Positions 52,529-61,599 of a stretch of DNA of 64,000 nt are shown here, in pieces. Source of the DNA: Roseiarcus sp963842835 (lineage in GTDB: Bacteria; Pseudomonadota; Alphaproteobacteria; Rhizobiales; Beijerinckiaceae). The position numbers and the translations under genes are program-made. The stretch lies in the NCBI GenBank assembly GCA_963842835.1, contig CAWJIB010000003.1:62001-126000 (forward strand). The letters run 5' to 3'. Numbering within the stretch: the stretch's first letter is position 1; every line of letters starts with the position of its first letter. Below the pieces are notes generated by a model, which saw nothing but the letters and a program-made list of their open reading frames with translations, had not been told where the DNA came from and did no database searches.

Positions 52529-53244
52529 GCGGCCTCGCGATCGGAAAAGCGCGAAACGTCGACGATTCGGTCGGCGACGCGCGAACGCACATCCTCGTCG
52601 TGGAAGATCGCGAGGAACCCGGTCCCCAACGCCTTGCGCTCGGCGATGAGATCGATCACCGCTTCGCGATTGGCGGCGTCGAGCGAGGCGGTCGGCTCGT
52701 CGAGGATGAGGAGGCGATGGTCGCCCGCGAAGCCGCGCGCGATGTTGACGCGCTGCTGTTCGCCACCCGAGAACGTCGCCGGCGGCAACGACCAGAGCGG
52801 TTCGGGCAGGCGAAGCCGCTGGAGCAGCGAAGCCGCGCGTTGGCGCGCGGCGGCGCGATCGAGCCCGGACTCCTGCGCGGCCGCCGCGACGATGTCGATC
52901 GCCGCGACGCGCGGAATGACGCGCAGGAACTGGCTGACGTAGCCGAGGATTCGCCGCCGCGCGTCGAGAATGTCGCGGGGCTCGGCGCGCGCGACGTCGA
53001 TGACGCGCTCGCCGTCGGCGACAAGAATCCGGCCCTCGCCGACGAGGTAATTGCCGAACGCCATTTTCAGGATCGACGACTTGCCGACCCCCGAGGGTCC
53101 GCCGAGGACGACGCATTCTCCTGCGGCGACGGCGAACGAAACGCCGTGGACCACGGGCAGGCGCGCGCCGCCGTGCAGATGCAGCGTGAAGGCTTTGGAA
53201 AGGCTTTCGACGCGAAGCAATTCGCCGGGTTGAAGCGCGCTCAT
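52525..53244 (-). CDS. phnL: PhnL, ABC-type ATPase of the C-P lyase complex
   Basis: 239 residues. Walker A GGPSGVGKSS, Q-loop GYVSQFLRVIPRV, signature FSGGEQQRVNIARG, Walker B LLILDEPTASLD. The LHLHGGARLPVVHGV start is PhnL-like. No membrane partner; required with PhnK for C-P lyase in vivo. Overlaps both neighbours by 4 bp. Confidence 0.92.
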   Translation of the reverse strand: MSALQPGELLRVESLSKAFTLHLHGGARLPVVHGVSFAVAAGECVVLGGPSGVGKSSILKMAFGNYLVGEGRILVADGERVIDVARAEPRDILDARRRILGYVSQFLRVIPRVAAIDIVAAAAQESGLDRAAARQRAASLLQRLRLPEPLWSLPPATFSGGEQQRVNIARGFAGDHRLLILDEPTASLDAANREAVIDLIAERKALGTGFLAIFHDEDVRSRVADRIVDVSRFSDREAA

Positions 53245-54014
53245 GCCGCCAGTACCGAGGACACGAGGAGTTGCGTATAAGGCGCCTGCGGATCGTCGAG
53301 CACGCGGTCGGTCAAGCCGGTCTCGATGACCTCGCCCTGTTTCATCACCAGGATGCGATGGGAAAGCAGCCGCGCGACGGCGAGATCGTGCGTCACCAGC
53401 ACGACGGCGAGGCCCATGTCGGCGATCAGGCCGCGCAGCAAGTCGAGCAGCCGCGCCTGGACGGAGACGTCGAGGCCGCCGGTCGGCTCGTCCATGAACA
53501 TCAGGCGCGGGCGCGTCACGAGATTGCACGCAATCTGCAGGCGTTGACGCATGCCGCCGGAATAGGTCGTCGGCGGATCGTCGATGCGGTCGGCGGCGAT
53601 CTCGACGCGCTCCATCCATTCCAGCGCGCTGGCGCGGATGCGCCCGTAATGGCGGTCGCCGACGGCCATCAGCCGCTCGCCGATGTTTCCGCCCGCCGAA
53701 ACGCTCATGCGCAGGCCGCGCGCGGCGTCCTGGTGGACGAAGCCCCAGTCGGTGCGCATGAGGCTGCGCCGCTCCGCCTCGGTCAGCGAGGACAGCGCGC
53801 GCGGCGTTCCCTCGCGCATGCGATAGACCACCTCGCCCGCGTCGGGCGCGAGCGCGCCGGATATCAGATTGAGCAGCGTGGTCTTGCCCGAACCCGATTC
53901 GCCGACGATCGCCAGCGCCTCGCCTTCGCTCAGTTCGAAGGAGATGTCGCGGCACGCGGCGATCGCGCCGTAGCGCTTGCTCAAGGTTTGCGCGGAAAGC
54001 AACGGGGCGCTCAT
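53241..54014 (-). CDS. phnK: PhnK, ABC-type ATPase of the C-P lyase complex
   Basis: 257 residues from ATG 54014. Walker A GESGSGKTT, DWGFVHQDAARGLRM (PhnK-specific Q-loop context), signature YSGGMRQRLQIACNL, Walker B RLMFMDEPTGGLDVS, H-loop VTHDLAVA. Binds the PhnGHIJ core through PhnJ. Confidence 0.94.
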   Translation of the reverse strand: MSAPLLSAQTLSKRYGAIAACRDISFELSEGEALAIVGESGSGKTTLLNLISGALAPDAGEVVYRMREGTPRALSSLTEAERRSLMRTDWGFVHQDAARGLRMSVSAGGNIGERLMAVGDRHYGRIRASALEWMERVEIAADRIDDPPTTYSGGMRQRLQIACNLVTRPRLMFMDEPTGGLDVSVQARLLDLLRGLIADMGLAVVLVTHDLAVARLLSHRILVMKQGEVIETGLTDRVLDDPQAPYTQLLVSSVLAA

Positions 54015-54889
54015 TCCGCGGCGTCCCGGTTTCCGGCGCCGTCGGCTTCGCGCCCGCGCGTCTCCTGGCGCTTTTGGCAATAGTCGGTGTCCGAGCAGAC
54101 GAACATGCGCCCTCCCTTGTCGTCGATGACGACTTCGTCGAGGAATGAATCGCCGGAGCCGCAGAATTCGCAGCGCGCGTCGAATTTCGTGCGCTCGAAC
54201 GGATGGTCGTCGAAATCGAGCGAGACGACGCGCGTATGCGGCGGGATCGCGTAGATGCGCTTCTCGCGGCCCGCGCCAAAGAGCTGCAGCGCGGGGCAGT
54301 CGTCGAGTTTCGGATTGTCGAATTTGGGGATCGGCGAGGGGTCCATGATGTAGCGGTCGGCGACGCGCGCGGGATAGGCGTAGGTCGTCGCGATATGGCC
54401 GTGGCGCGCGATATCCTCGTAGAGCTTGACGTGCATGACGCCGTATTCGGCGAGCGCGTGCATCGTGCGCGTCTCGGTCTCGCGCGGCTCGAGAAAACGC
54501 AGCGGCTCGGGGATCGGCACCTGATAGACGAGAATCTGGTCGGCGGTCAGCGGCGTCTCGGGCACGCGATGGCGCGTCTGGATGATGGTCGCCTCGGTCG
54601 TGTCGGTGGTCGTCGCGACATCGGCGGTCTTGGCGAAGAAGGCGCGGATGGAGACCGCGTTGGTCGTGTCGTCCGCGCCCTGGTCGATCACTTTGAGAAC
54701 GTCGTCGGGGCCGATGACCGCCGCCGTGACCTGCACGCCGCCGGTCCCCCAGCCGTAGGGCATCGGCATTTCGCGCGACGCGAAGGGAACCTGATAGCCG
54801 GGGATGGCGATCGCCTTGAGAATCGCGCGGCGGATCATCCGCTTCGTCTGCTCGTCAAGATAGGCGAAATTATAGGGGCGGGTTGTCAT
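54011..54889 (-). CDS. phnJ: PhnJ, radical-SAM carbon-phosphorus lyase
   Basis: 292 residues. YNFAYLDEQTKRMIRRAILKA start; cluster/catalytic cysteines in CEFCGSGDSFLDEV and MFVCSDTDYCQKRQ (C-x2-C-x21-C-x5-C), the PhnJ arrangement for the [4Fe-4S] cluster and the active Cys. Cleaves the C-P bond of ribose 1-phosphonate 5-phosphate. Overlaps phnI by 4 bp. Confidence 0.96.
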   Translation of the reverse strand: MTTRPYNFAYLDEQTKRMIRRAILKAIAIPGYQVPFASREMPMPYGWGTGGVQVTAAVIGPDDVLKVIDQGADDTTNAVSIRAFFAKTADVATTTDTTEATIIQTRHRVPETPLTADQILVYQVPIPEPLRFLEPRETETRTMHALAEYGVMHVKLYEDIARHGHIATTYAYPARVADRYIMDPSPIPKFDNPKLDDCPALQLFGAGREKRIYAIPPHTRVVSLDFDDHPFERTKFDARCEFCGSGDSFLDEVVIDDKGGRMFVCSDTDYCQKRQETRGREADGAGNRDAAE

Positions 54890-55989
54890 TCGGCGGCCTC
54901 CACGCGCGGGTCGGCCGTCGCGGCGACGTGTTCGCGCCGCAGCTCGCGCAGCAGCGCCAGCTCCGCCTGGAAGTCGACGTAATGCGGCAGCTTGAGATGC
55001 TCGACGAAGCCCGTCGCCTGCACATTGTCCGAATGCGAGAGCACGAATTCCTCGTCCTGCGCCGGGCCCTGGCGCTCTTCGGCGAATTCCTCGGCGCGAA
55101 GCGCGCGATCGACGAGCGCCATCGCCATCGCCTTGCGCTCGCTCTGGCCGAAGACGAGGCCGTATCCGCGGGTGAAGCGCGGCGGCTCGCCGTCGCCGCC
55201 CTTGAACTGATTGACCATCTGGCACTCGGTGATCTCGAGGGTTCCCAGCGGAACCGCGAAGCCGAGGTCCTCGACGAAGATTTCGACATCGACGTCGCCG
55301 AAGCGGATTTCGCCGACGAAGGGATGGTTGCGGCCGTAGCCGCGCTGCGTGGAATAGGCCAGCCCGAGAAGGAAACCCTCGTCGCCGCGCGCGAGCGTTT
55401 GCAGGCGCGCGTCGCGCGGGGCGGGAAAGCTCGTCGGGTCGCGCGTGACGTCGGCGACGGGCGCGCCGGGCTCGGCGCTTACGTTGCGCTCGATCAGATC
55501 GTCGCCGGCGATGATGTCGGTGACGCGCGGCGTCGCGGCCTCGATATCGGCGGGCGCCGTCGACGCCGGCGCCGGGTCGCCGTTCTCGCGGAGCGAAAAG
55601 TCGATGAGCCGGTGGGTGTAGTCGAAGGTCGGCCCGAGCACCTGCCCGCCGGGCAGATCCTTGTAGGTCGCGGAGACCCGGCGGCGCACCGCCATCGCGC
55701 CGGTGTCCAGCGGCTCGGCGAAGCCGAAGCGCGGCATGGTCGTGCGATAGGCGCGCACGAGAAAGATCGCCTCGATCAGATCGCCGCGCGCCTGCTTGAT
55801 CGCCAGCGCCGCGATCTCGCGGTCGTGCAGCGATCCCTCGGACATCACGCGGTCGACGGCCAGCCCCAGTTGCTCGTCGATTTGCGCGGGGGAAATCTCG
55901 GGCACGGACCGATCGCCGCGCCGTACGTCGGCGAGCAGCGCATGGGCGTTGGCGATCGCGCGCTCGCCGCCTTTGACTGCGACATACAT
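54886..55989 (-). CDS. phnI: PhnI, C-P lyase core subunit
   Basis: 367 residues: MYVAVKGGERAI start, QIDEQLGLAVDRVMSEGSL, ARGDLIEAIFLVRAYRTT and LEITECQMVNQFKGGDG are diagnostic. Nucleosidase-type subunit that, with PhnG, H and L, attaches phosphonate to the ribose of ATP. ATG 55989 overlaps the last base of the phnH stop. Confidence 0.95.
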   Translation of the reverse strand: MYVAVKGGERAIANAHALLADVRRGDRSVPEISPAQIDEQLGLAVDRVMSEGSLHDREIAALAIKQARGDLIEAIFLVRAYRTTMPRFGFAEPLDTGAMAVRRRVSATYKDLPGGQVLGPTFDYTHRLIDFSLRENGDPAPASTAPADIEAATPRVTDIIAGDDLIERNVSAEPGAPVADVTRDPTSFPAPRDARLQTLARGDEGFLLGLAYSTQRGYGRNHPFVGEIRFGDVDVEIFVEDLGFAVPLGTLEITECQMVNQFKGGDGEPPRFTRGYGLVFGQSERKAMAMALVDRALRAEEFAEERQGPAQDEEFVLSHSDNVQATGFVEHLKLPHYVDFQAELALLRELRREHVAATADPRVEAAE

Positions 55990-56588
55990 CAGCGCGTCTC
56001 CTCGGATAGGACGACCGAGCGGGGCAGGCAAGCGAGCTTCGTTCCGGCCGCGAGGATCATGTCGACGCCGAGCGGGAAGCCGCCGCGATTGGCCCGCCAT
56101 TGCGCGAGAAAGTCGGACGGAAGCGGCGCGGCGCGAAGCTCCGCTTCGCCTTGGACGCCCGGCCCCGTGAGCCTCAACGCGGGCCCCTCGCTTAAGGAGG
56201 CGCCCTGCGCGACCACGGTTGTCGAGCGATCGGGATATTCGGCGCTGCCCAACGCGAATCGCTCGAGCCGCAGGCCGTCGGCGGCAAGGTCGATCAGCGC
56301 GAAGGCAGCCGTGTCGGGGGAGGGCGCGAGCGGCGCGCCGGTGTGGAACGTGAGGTAGGTGGCGACAGCGCCCCCGCTCGCCGCCGCGAACGACGGCGCG
56401 ATCCACAGCGGCGTCTCGAAATCCGCCAGGGTCAGCAAGGCCGCCGCGGCGGCGGGCGCAAGCGGCGCCGGCGGCGCGAGCGCCTCGCCGCAGGGAAAAA
56501 TCGTCCCCGGCGTCGCCATCGCGCGCATGATCCGGCGGAAAACCGCCTGCGACTCGAAAACGGGATCGGCGAAAGCGAGCGCGGTCAT
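55989..56588 (-). CDS. phnH: PhnH, C-P lyase core subunit
   Basis: 199 residues from ATG 56588. FADPVFESQAVFRRIMRAMATPG start, LTLADFETPLWI, LTGPGVQGEAEL and NRGGFPLGVDMIL match PhnH. Structural subunit of PhnGHIJ. Overlaps phnG by 4 bp. Confidence 0.94.
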   Translation of the reverse strand: MTALAFADPVFESQAVFRRIMRAMATPGTIFPCGEALAPPAPLAPAAAAALLTLADFETPLWIAPSFAAASGGAVATYLTFHTGAPLAPSPDTAAFALIDLAADGLRLERFALGSAEYPDRSTTVVAQGASLSEGPALRLTGPGVQGEAELRAAPLPSDFLAQWRANRGGFPLGVDMILAAGTKLACLPRSVVLSEETR

Positions 56589-57076
56589 GCGCCGTCCTCG
56601 CCGCGCACGAGGGTGAAGAAGTCGACGCGGGTCGCCGCGGTCTCGGCGCGGGTCTTGGCCTTCTCGGCCGCGATGCGCGCGGCGATCGGCGCGAGAATCG
56701 CCGTCTCGACATCCGCGCGCGCTTCCGGCTTCTGCCAGAGCGCGTCGACGATCGCCGCGAGCCGAGCCCGGCCCACGTCCCGGCCGAGGATGTGAGCATA
56801 GCCGCGTTCGCCGCTCGGCAATTCGACGACGGCGCGCGTCACCGTCGCCTCGCCGACGTTGAACGGCGCGCCGTCGCCGCCGATGCGGCCGCGCAGCATG
56901 ACGAGGCCAGTCTCGACCGGCTTGAGGTCGCGCGCTTCGCACTTCGGCCAGAAACGCGCGACGGGTTCGGCCATCTCGGGCGCCAGCGCGCGCGCGAGCA
57001 ACGCCATCGTGCGCTTACGCGCGGCGATCGCCACGTCGTCTGTCGCCCTTTGGGCGACCGGGTCTGCTGTCGGCAT
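56585..57076 (-). CDS. phnG: PhnG, C-P lyase core subunit
   Basis: 163 residues from ATG 57076 (AAGGAAA upstream). KRTMALLARA, FNVGEATVTRAVVEL, YAHILGRDVGRARLAAIVDAL and the C-terminal AATRVDFFTLVRGEDG are PhnG motifs. First gene of the core C-P lyase block; 43 bp after the corrected phnE2 stop. Confidence 0.93.
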   Translation of the reverse strand: MPTADPVAQRATDDVAIAARKRTMALLARALAPEMAEPVARFWPKCEARDLKPVETGLVMLRGRIGGDGAPFNVGEATVTRAVVELPSGERGYAHILGRDVGRARLAAIVDALWQKPEARADVETAILAPIAARIAAEKAKTRAETAATRVDFFTLVRGEDGA

Positions 57077-57119
57077 GGTCTTTCCTTGGCGCCGTTTCAT
57101 GACATTTTTGTGTGGGGGG

Positions 57120-57981
57120 TCAATGCGGCGCCGAACGCCGCCCGGCGATGGCGGCGCGCAGGTGGCCTGAGGCGAAGTCGATCGCCGCAACCGCGACGAG
57201 GATCAGCAGAATGATGAACGAAACCTGCCGCCACTCGAGCACACGGATTTGTTCGGCCAGATGCAGGCCGATGCCGCCGGCGCCGACCACGCCGATGATC
57301 GTCGCCGAGCGGGTGTTCGAACTCGATGAAATAGAGCACCTGCCCGGCGAAGACCGGCAGCACTTGGGGCAGCAGGCCGAAGCGCACTTCGGCGAGGCGC
57401 CTTCCGCCGGACGCCCGGACGCCCTCGACTTCCTTCTGGTCGGCCAATTCGATGATTTCGGCGAACAGCTTGCCGAGCGCGCCGAAATCCGACGTCGCGA
57501 TCGCCAGAACGCCGGCGAAGGGACCGAGGCCGACTACGTTGATCCAGATGAGCGCCCAGATGAGCGTGTCGATCCCGCGCACCGCGTCGAAGAATCGCTT
57601 GACCGGCAGGCGCAGCCATGCCGCCGGAATCACGTTGCGCGCCGCCAACACGCCGAGCGGCAGCGCGAAGACCGCGCCGAGCAGGGTGCCGAGCAACGAA
57701 ATCGCCAGCGTCTCCCCCAGCGCATTGACGTAGGTCCTCCAATGCTCGCCCGGGTCGGGAGGGACCATTTCGCGCACGAACCACGCCAGCTGCGAAAAGC
57801 CCGACAGGAGACGGCCCCAGGGAACGTCGAAATAGACGAACGCGCCGACATAGAGCGCGAGCATCGCGCAAATCACTATCGCCGCGACGACGCGCACGCG
57901 CCAATTGACCGCGAACGCCGCGCCATGGCGCTTCTTCAGGGCGCCGACGTCGATCGGCGGGGCGCTCGCCAGGTCTCTCAT
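57120..57981 (-). CDS. phnE: PhnE, second phosphonate ABC permease (single-base frameshift near C-terminus)
   Basis: Five to six membrane helices and the EAA-type loop ELADQKEVEGVRASGGRRLAE. At 57320-57321 one T is extra on the coding strand relative to the family (GAG T TCG AAC). As written, the frame leaves the family sequence after YFIEFE and stops at 57097 with an Arg-rich tail. Removing one base restores NTRSATIIGVVGAGGIGLHL and a normal PhnE end, stopping at 57120. Coordinates here follow the corrected reading. Either an assembly error or a recent mutation. Overlaps phnE1 by 4 bp. Confidence 0.82.
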
Positions 57982-58859
57982 GACCGCGCCCGCCCGATGA
58001 GCGCGCGGCGCAGAAAACCCGTCGAGATGTCAATCGCCATGACGACCGCGATAATCAGCGCGAGAATGGCGCTGACGTCGGAATAGTAGAATTTGCGGAT
58101 CGCCTCCATCAAATCCTGTCCGATGCCGCCGGCGCCGACGAAGCCGAGCACGGTTGCGCCGCGCACGTTGATCTCGAAGCGCAGCAGCGCGAAGCTCGTG
58201 AAGCTCGCGAGCACTTGCGGCAAGGCGGCGAAGCGGATGGTCTCGACCCAGGAGGCGCCCGCCGCGCGCAAGCCCTCGACCGGCTTCATGTCGATGTTCT
58301 CCGTGGTCTCGAAGAACTGCTTGCCGAGCGCGCCCACACTGTGGATCGCGATCGCCAGAACGCCGGCCAACGGCCCGAGGCCGAAGGCGACGACGAAGAC
58401 CAAGGCGAAGACCACGTCGGGCACGGTGCGGCAGAATTCGAGGAAGCGGCGCGTCAGCCAGACCGTCGCCGCGGCGCCGGTCAGATTGGGCGAAGCCAGG
58501 AAATTGAGGCAGAACGCGACGAGCGCGCCTGTCAACGTGCCGACATAGGCCATCAGGATCGTTTCGCCGATGAGGCGCAGCGAGCGCTTGAGGCTCCAGA
58601 ACCACGAGGCGGGATCCGTCCACACGCGCGCGCCCGTGTCGAGCGTCAACAGCCGATCGAAATAGCTGAAGAAGCCGCCGATCTTGGCGAAGAAGGTTTT
58701 CGGATCGACCTCGGCCTGAACCGCCGACAGGCCGATCAGCGCGACGAAAACCGCGGCCGCAATAATGAATTGCAAGCGTTTGGCCCGCGCGGCGCTGCGA
58801 TAGGCCGCGAGCACGGCGGCGAGCTGACGATCGGGCAAACGGACGACGGCGCTGGACAC
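57978..58859 (-). CDS. phnE: PhnE, first phosphonate ABC permease
   Basis: 293 residues from GTG 58859; no ATG gives a better start. Six hydrophobic helices; FGLGPLAGVLAIAIHSVGALGKQFFET and the C-terminal EINVRGATVLGFVGAGGIGQDLMEAI block are typical of PhnE. Pairs with the second PhnE as the membrane channel of the PhnCDE importer. An intercistronic hairpin lies between it and phnD. Confidence 0.92.
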   Translation of the reverse strand: MSSAVVRLPDRQLAAVLAAYRSAARAKRLQFIIAAAVFVALIGLSAVQAEVDPKTFFAKIGGFFSYFDRLLTLDTGARVWTDPASWFWSLKRSLRLIGETILMAYVGTLTGALVAFCLNFLASPNLTGAAATVWLTRRFLEFCRTVPDVVFALVFVVAFGLGPLAGVLAIAIHSVGALGKQFFETTENIDMKPVEGLRAAGASWVETIRFAALPQVLASFTSFALLRFEINVRGATVLGFVGAGGIGQDLMEAIRKFYYSDVSAILALIIAVVMAIDISTGFLRRALIGRARS

Positions 58860-58891
58860 GGCGGCTTTCGAGAGGGGGGACGGGTTTGCGG

Positions 58892-58928
58892 GCCCGATCC
58901 CTCTCCCGCTCGGGGGGAGGGATCGGGC
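58892..58928 (-). repeat. Intercistronic palindrome between phnD and phnE
   Basis: GCCCGATCCCTC and GAGGGATCGGGC form a perfect 12-bp stem around a CCC/GGG-rich loop. No T-run. It resembles the palindrome style at 31364-31378. Such elements commonly reduce expression of permeases relative to the binding protein by protecting the upstream mRNA. Confidence 0.7.
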
Positions 58929-58942
58929 GTTCGCGTCTCGTC

Positions 58943-59875
58943 TTACGACTTGTTCTTGCGCAGGGTGTCGACGAACTTCACCAGTTCGATCGTCTTGTCG
59001 TAGTCGGCGTTGGCGGCCGGCTCCCAGGGACGGTTCTTGCCGTCGGAGAGGCGCGCGAAAGCGTCCTTGTCCTTGGCCGCGGCGTCGAGGAACGCCTCGC
59101 GGATGGTCTTTTTCAGGTCGTCGGGCAAGTCCGAGAGATAGGCGTAGGGCGAATTGATGATCAGGTCGGACTTCAGGATGATGCGGAAGTCGTCCTTCTT
59201 CATCAGCGAGCCGTCGGCGTTCTTCAACATGCCCTTGTTGAGCATGCGCGTGAGGTTCGAATCGTCGGGCGCGTTCCACCAGTTGGCGCAGACGTCGACC
59301 GTGCCCTGGGCGAGCGCGAGAACCGCGTTCTCGTGGCTGCCGGCGGAAACGGTCTTGGAGAAATACTTGTCCGGGTCGATGCCGAGATGATCGAGCACGA
59401 AGCGCGGCATGTTATTGCCCGAGGTCGAATTCGGGTCGACGAAGCCCATCGCCTTGCCTTTCAGATCCTCGATCTTCTGGTAGGGCGACTTGGCGAGTAC
59501 GTAAAACACCGAATAATAGCCCTTCGACCCGTCGCTGTTGACGTCGATGGCGAAGGCGTCGGTCTTCACGCCGATGATGCGCGCCCGCGAGAAGGCGGCG
59601 GGGCCGTAATAGGCGATCTGAATGTTGCCGGCGCGCTGGCCTTCGATGACGGCGGCGTAGTCATTGGCGACGCGCAACGTCACTTTCGTGCCGATTTCTT
59701 TGCTGAGATAGTTGATGAACGGCGTCCAGCGATCGACCGTGCCGGAAGCGTTCTCTGCGGGAATCACGCCGAACACGAGCTCCGGATATTTGGCTTTCCA
59801 CTCCTGTGCGCGAGCGCCGGACGCGGCGACCGCGCTCAAGGCCGCGCCGATCATCAGGGAACGACGAGTAATCAT
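58943..59875 (-). CDS. phnD: PhnD, phosphonate-binding periplasmic protein
   Basis: 310 residues. Signal peptide RRSLMIGAALSAVAASGARA; mature start YPELVFGVIPAENASGTVDRW. YYGPAAFSRA, GFVDPNSTSGNNMPRF and ANWWNAPDDSNL are PhnD ligand-pocket motifs. Delivers phosphonates to PhnE/PhnC. 34 bp after phnC. Confidence 0.95.
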   Translation of the reverse strand: MITRRSLMIGAALSAVAASGARAQEWKAKYPELVFGVIPAENASGTVDRWTPFINYLSKEIGTKVTLRVANDYAAVIEGQRAGNIQIAYYGPAAFSRARIIGVKTDAFAIDVNSDGSKGYYSVFYVLAKSPYQKIEDLKGKAMGFVDPNSTSGNNMPRFVLDHLGIDPDKYFSKTVSAGSHENAVLALAQGTVDVCANWWNAPDDSNLTRMLNKGMLKNADGSLMKKDDFRIILKSDLIINSPYAYLSDLPDDLKKTIREAFLDAAAKDKDAFARLSDGKNRPWEPAANADYDKTIELVKFVDTLRKNKS

Positions 59876-59909
59876 GTTCTTTCTCCTCCAGTGGAAAATT
59901 CGGGGCTCT

Positions 59910-60707
59910 TCACGCGGCGTTGAAGACCGGGGCCATCGCGCCCTCGGGCGCGTCGTCGCCGAGCGCTTCCTTGGCCTCGATGCCGTAAAGGTCGCGCGCG
60001 GCGGCGTCGGTAAGCTCGCGCGGCGCTCCGTCGAAGACGACGCGGCCGCCCGCCATGCCGATCAGGCGGCCGCAATAGCCGCGCGCCAGTTCGAGCGAGT
60101 GCAGGTTGCACAGCACGGTGATGCCGTGGTGGCGGTTGATGCGCTGCAGGGCGTCCATGACGACCCGCGTGTTGCGCGGATCGAGCGAGGCGATCGGCTC
60201 GTCGGCCAGAAGGATGTCCGGTTCCTGCACGAGCGCGCGCGCAATGGCGACGCGTTGCTGCTGGCCCCCCGACAGGCTGTCGGCGCGCTGGGCGGCGAGC
60301 CCCGCGATGTCGAGCTGTTCGAGCGCCGACAGCGCGACCGCGATATCCTCGTCGGACCAGAGCTGGAGCATCGCGCGCAGCGACGCGACGTGATTGATGC
60401 GCCCGATCAGAACGTTCGTCAGCACGTCGAGGCGGCCGACCAGGTTGAACTGCTGAAAAATCATCGCGCAGCGCGTGCGCCACTGGGCGAGCGCGCGCCC
60501 CGTCAGCGCCGTCACTTCGACGTCGCCAAAAGCGATACGGCCGGAGGTCGGCCGCTCCAAGCGGTTGATCATGCGCAGCAGCGTCGACTTGCCGGCGCCC
60601 GACCGCCCGATCACGCCGACGAATCCGCCGCGATGGAGCGACAAAGACACGTCCTCGACGGCGGCTTTCGACCCGAATCGACGCGTGAGTTTTTCGACAA
60701 CGAGCAT
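59910..60707 (-). CDS. phnC: PhnC, phosphonate ABC transporter ATPase
   Basis: 265 residues. Walker A GRSGAGKST, AMIFQQFNLVGRLDVLTNVLIGR (PhnC-typical Q-loop), signature LSGGQQQRVAIARAL, Walker B ILLADEPIASLDPRN. First gene of the phn operon, preceded by a Pho-box-like site. C-terminal extension of about 25 residues after LYGIEA. Confidence 0.94.
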   Translation of the reverse strand: MLVVEKLTRRFGSKAAVEDVSLSLHRGGFVGVIGRSGAGKSTLLRMINRLERPTSGRIAFGDVEVTALTGRALAQWRTRCAMIFQQFNLVGRLDVLTNVLIGRINHVASLRAMLQLWSDEDIAVALSALEQLDIAGLAAQRADSLSGGQQQRVAIARALVQEPDILLADEPIASLDPRNTRVVMDALQRINRHHGITVLCNLHSLELARGYCGRLIGMAGGRVVFDGAPRELTDAAARDLYGIEAKEALGDDAPEGAMAPVFNAA

Positions 60708-60743
60708 GAGGCCGTCCCTTCGCGGATCGAGCTAAGCGCGTTT

Positions 60744-60761
60744 CACGACAACCTCGTGACA
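60744..60761 (-). promoter_or_regulatory. Pho-box-like site upstream of phnC
   Basis: The minus strand reads TGTCACGAGGTTGTCGTG, with TGTC half-sites 11 bp apart as in PhoB binding sites. Ends 37 bp upstream of the phnC start. The rest of the 190-bp spacer to livF shows no gene. Confidence 0.65.
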
Positions 60762-60897
60762 CGTAGCGCGCGAAGGCGGATCGGCGCGGAAAGGCTGTCG
60801 ATTCCGGGCGGCCTAACGGCCAATTCGTTTCCGGCGATGTCACGCGGCGGCGCGGTGGTGAACGCCGCGAACGCTCCCCCGGGGCGCTTCCGCCTCT

Positions 60898-61599
60898 TCA
60901 GCCGACGGCGGTCAGATAGGCGTGGAGGGAGGCCTGATCGCCGAGAAGGTCGGCGCTGCGCGCGCGATGGGCCACGGCGCCGCGGTTGAGGATGATCGCG
61001 TCGTCGGTGAAGCGCAGGATCTTGCTCGCCTTTTGCTCGACGACGATCATCGACAGGCCTTCGCGCGCCAAAGTCTTGAGCGCGGCGAGCAATTCATCGA
61101 CGATGGCGGGCGCGAGGCCTTCGGTCGGTTCGTCCAGCAGCAGGATGCGCGGGTTCAGCATCAACGCGCGCCCAATCGCCAGCATCTGCTGTTCGCCGCC
61201 CGACAGCTGGCCGCCCATGTTGCCGCGGCGCTCTCTGAGGCGCGGGAACATCGCATAGACGCGTTCGAGGCTCCAGGGTCCGGGCATGGCGACCGCGGTC
61301 AGATTTTCTTCGACGTTCAGCGAGCGGAAGATGTTGCGCTCCTGCGGACACCAGCCGAGCCCGGCGCGCGCGCGCCGATAGGACGGCAGGCCGGCGATGT
61401 CGACCCCGGCCAACAGGATGCGGCCGCCGCGCGATCTCGCTGCGCCGATCAGCGCGTTGATCAGGGTCGTCTTGCCTGCGCCGTTGCGCCCGAGAACGGC
61501 CAGCGAACGGCCGTCCTCGACGACAAGATCGAGCGCCGCGATCACGACCGCCTCGCCATAGCCGGCGCTTAAGCCCTCGACCCGCAGCAATTCAGTCAT
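60898..61599 (-). CDS. livF: LivF-like ABC transporter ATPase
   Basis: 233 residues from ATG 61599. Walker A GRNGAGKTT, GWCPQERNIFRSLNVEENL, signature LSGGEQQMLAIGRAL, Walker B LLLDEPTEGLAP. Typical LivF length. Last gene of a livH-M-G-F operon; overlaps livG by 8 bp. The operon could serve branched-chain amino acids, urea or amides; the binding protein is outside the window. Confidence 0.92.
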   Translation of the reverse strand: MTELLRVEGLSAGYGEAVVIAALDLVVEDGRSLAVLGRNGAGKTTLINALIGAARSRGGRILLAGVDIAGLPSYRRARAGLGWCPQERNIFRSLNVEENLTAVAMPGPWSLERVYAMFPRLRERRGNMGGQLSGGEQQMLAIGRALMLNPRILLLDEPTEGLAPAIVDELLAALKTLAREGLSMIVVEQKASKILRFTDDAIILNRGAVAHRARSADLLGDQASLHAYLTAVG

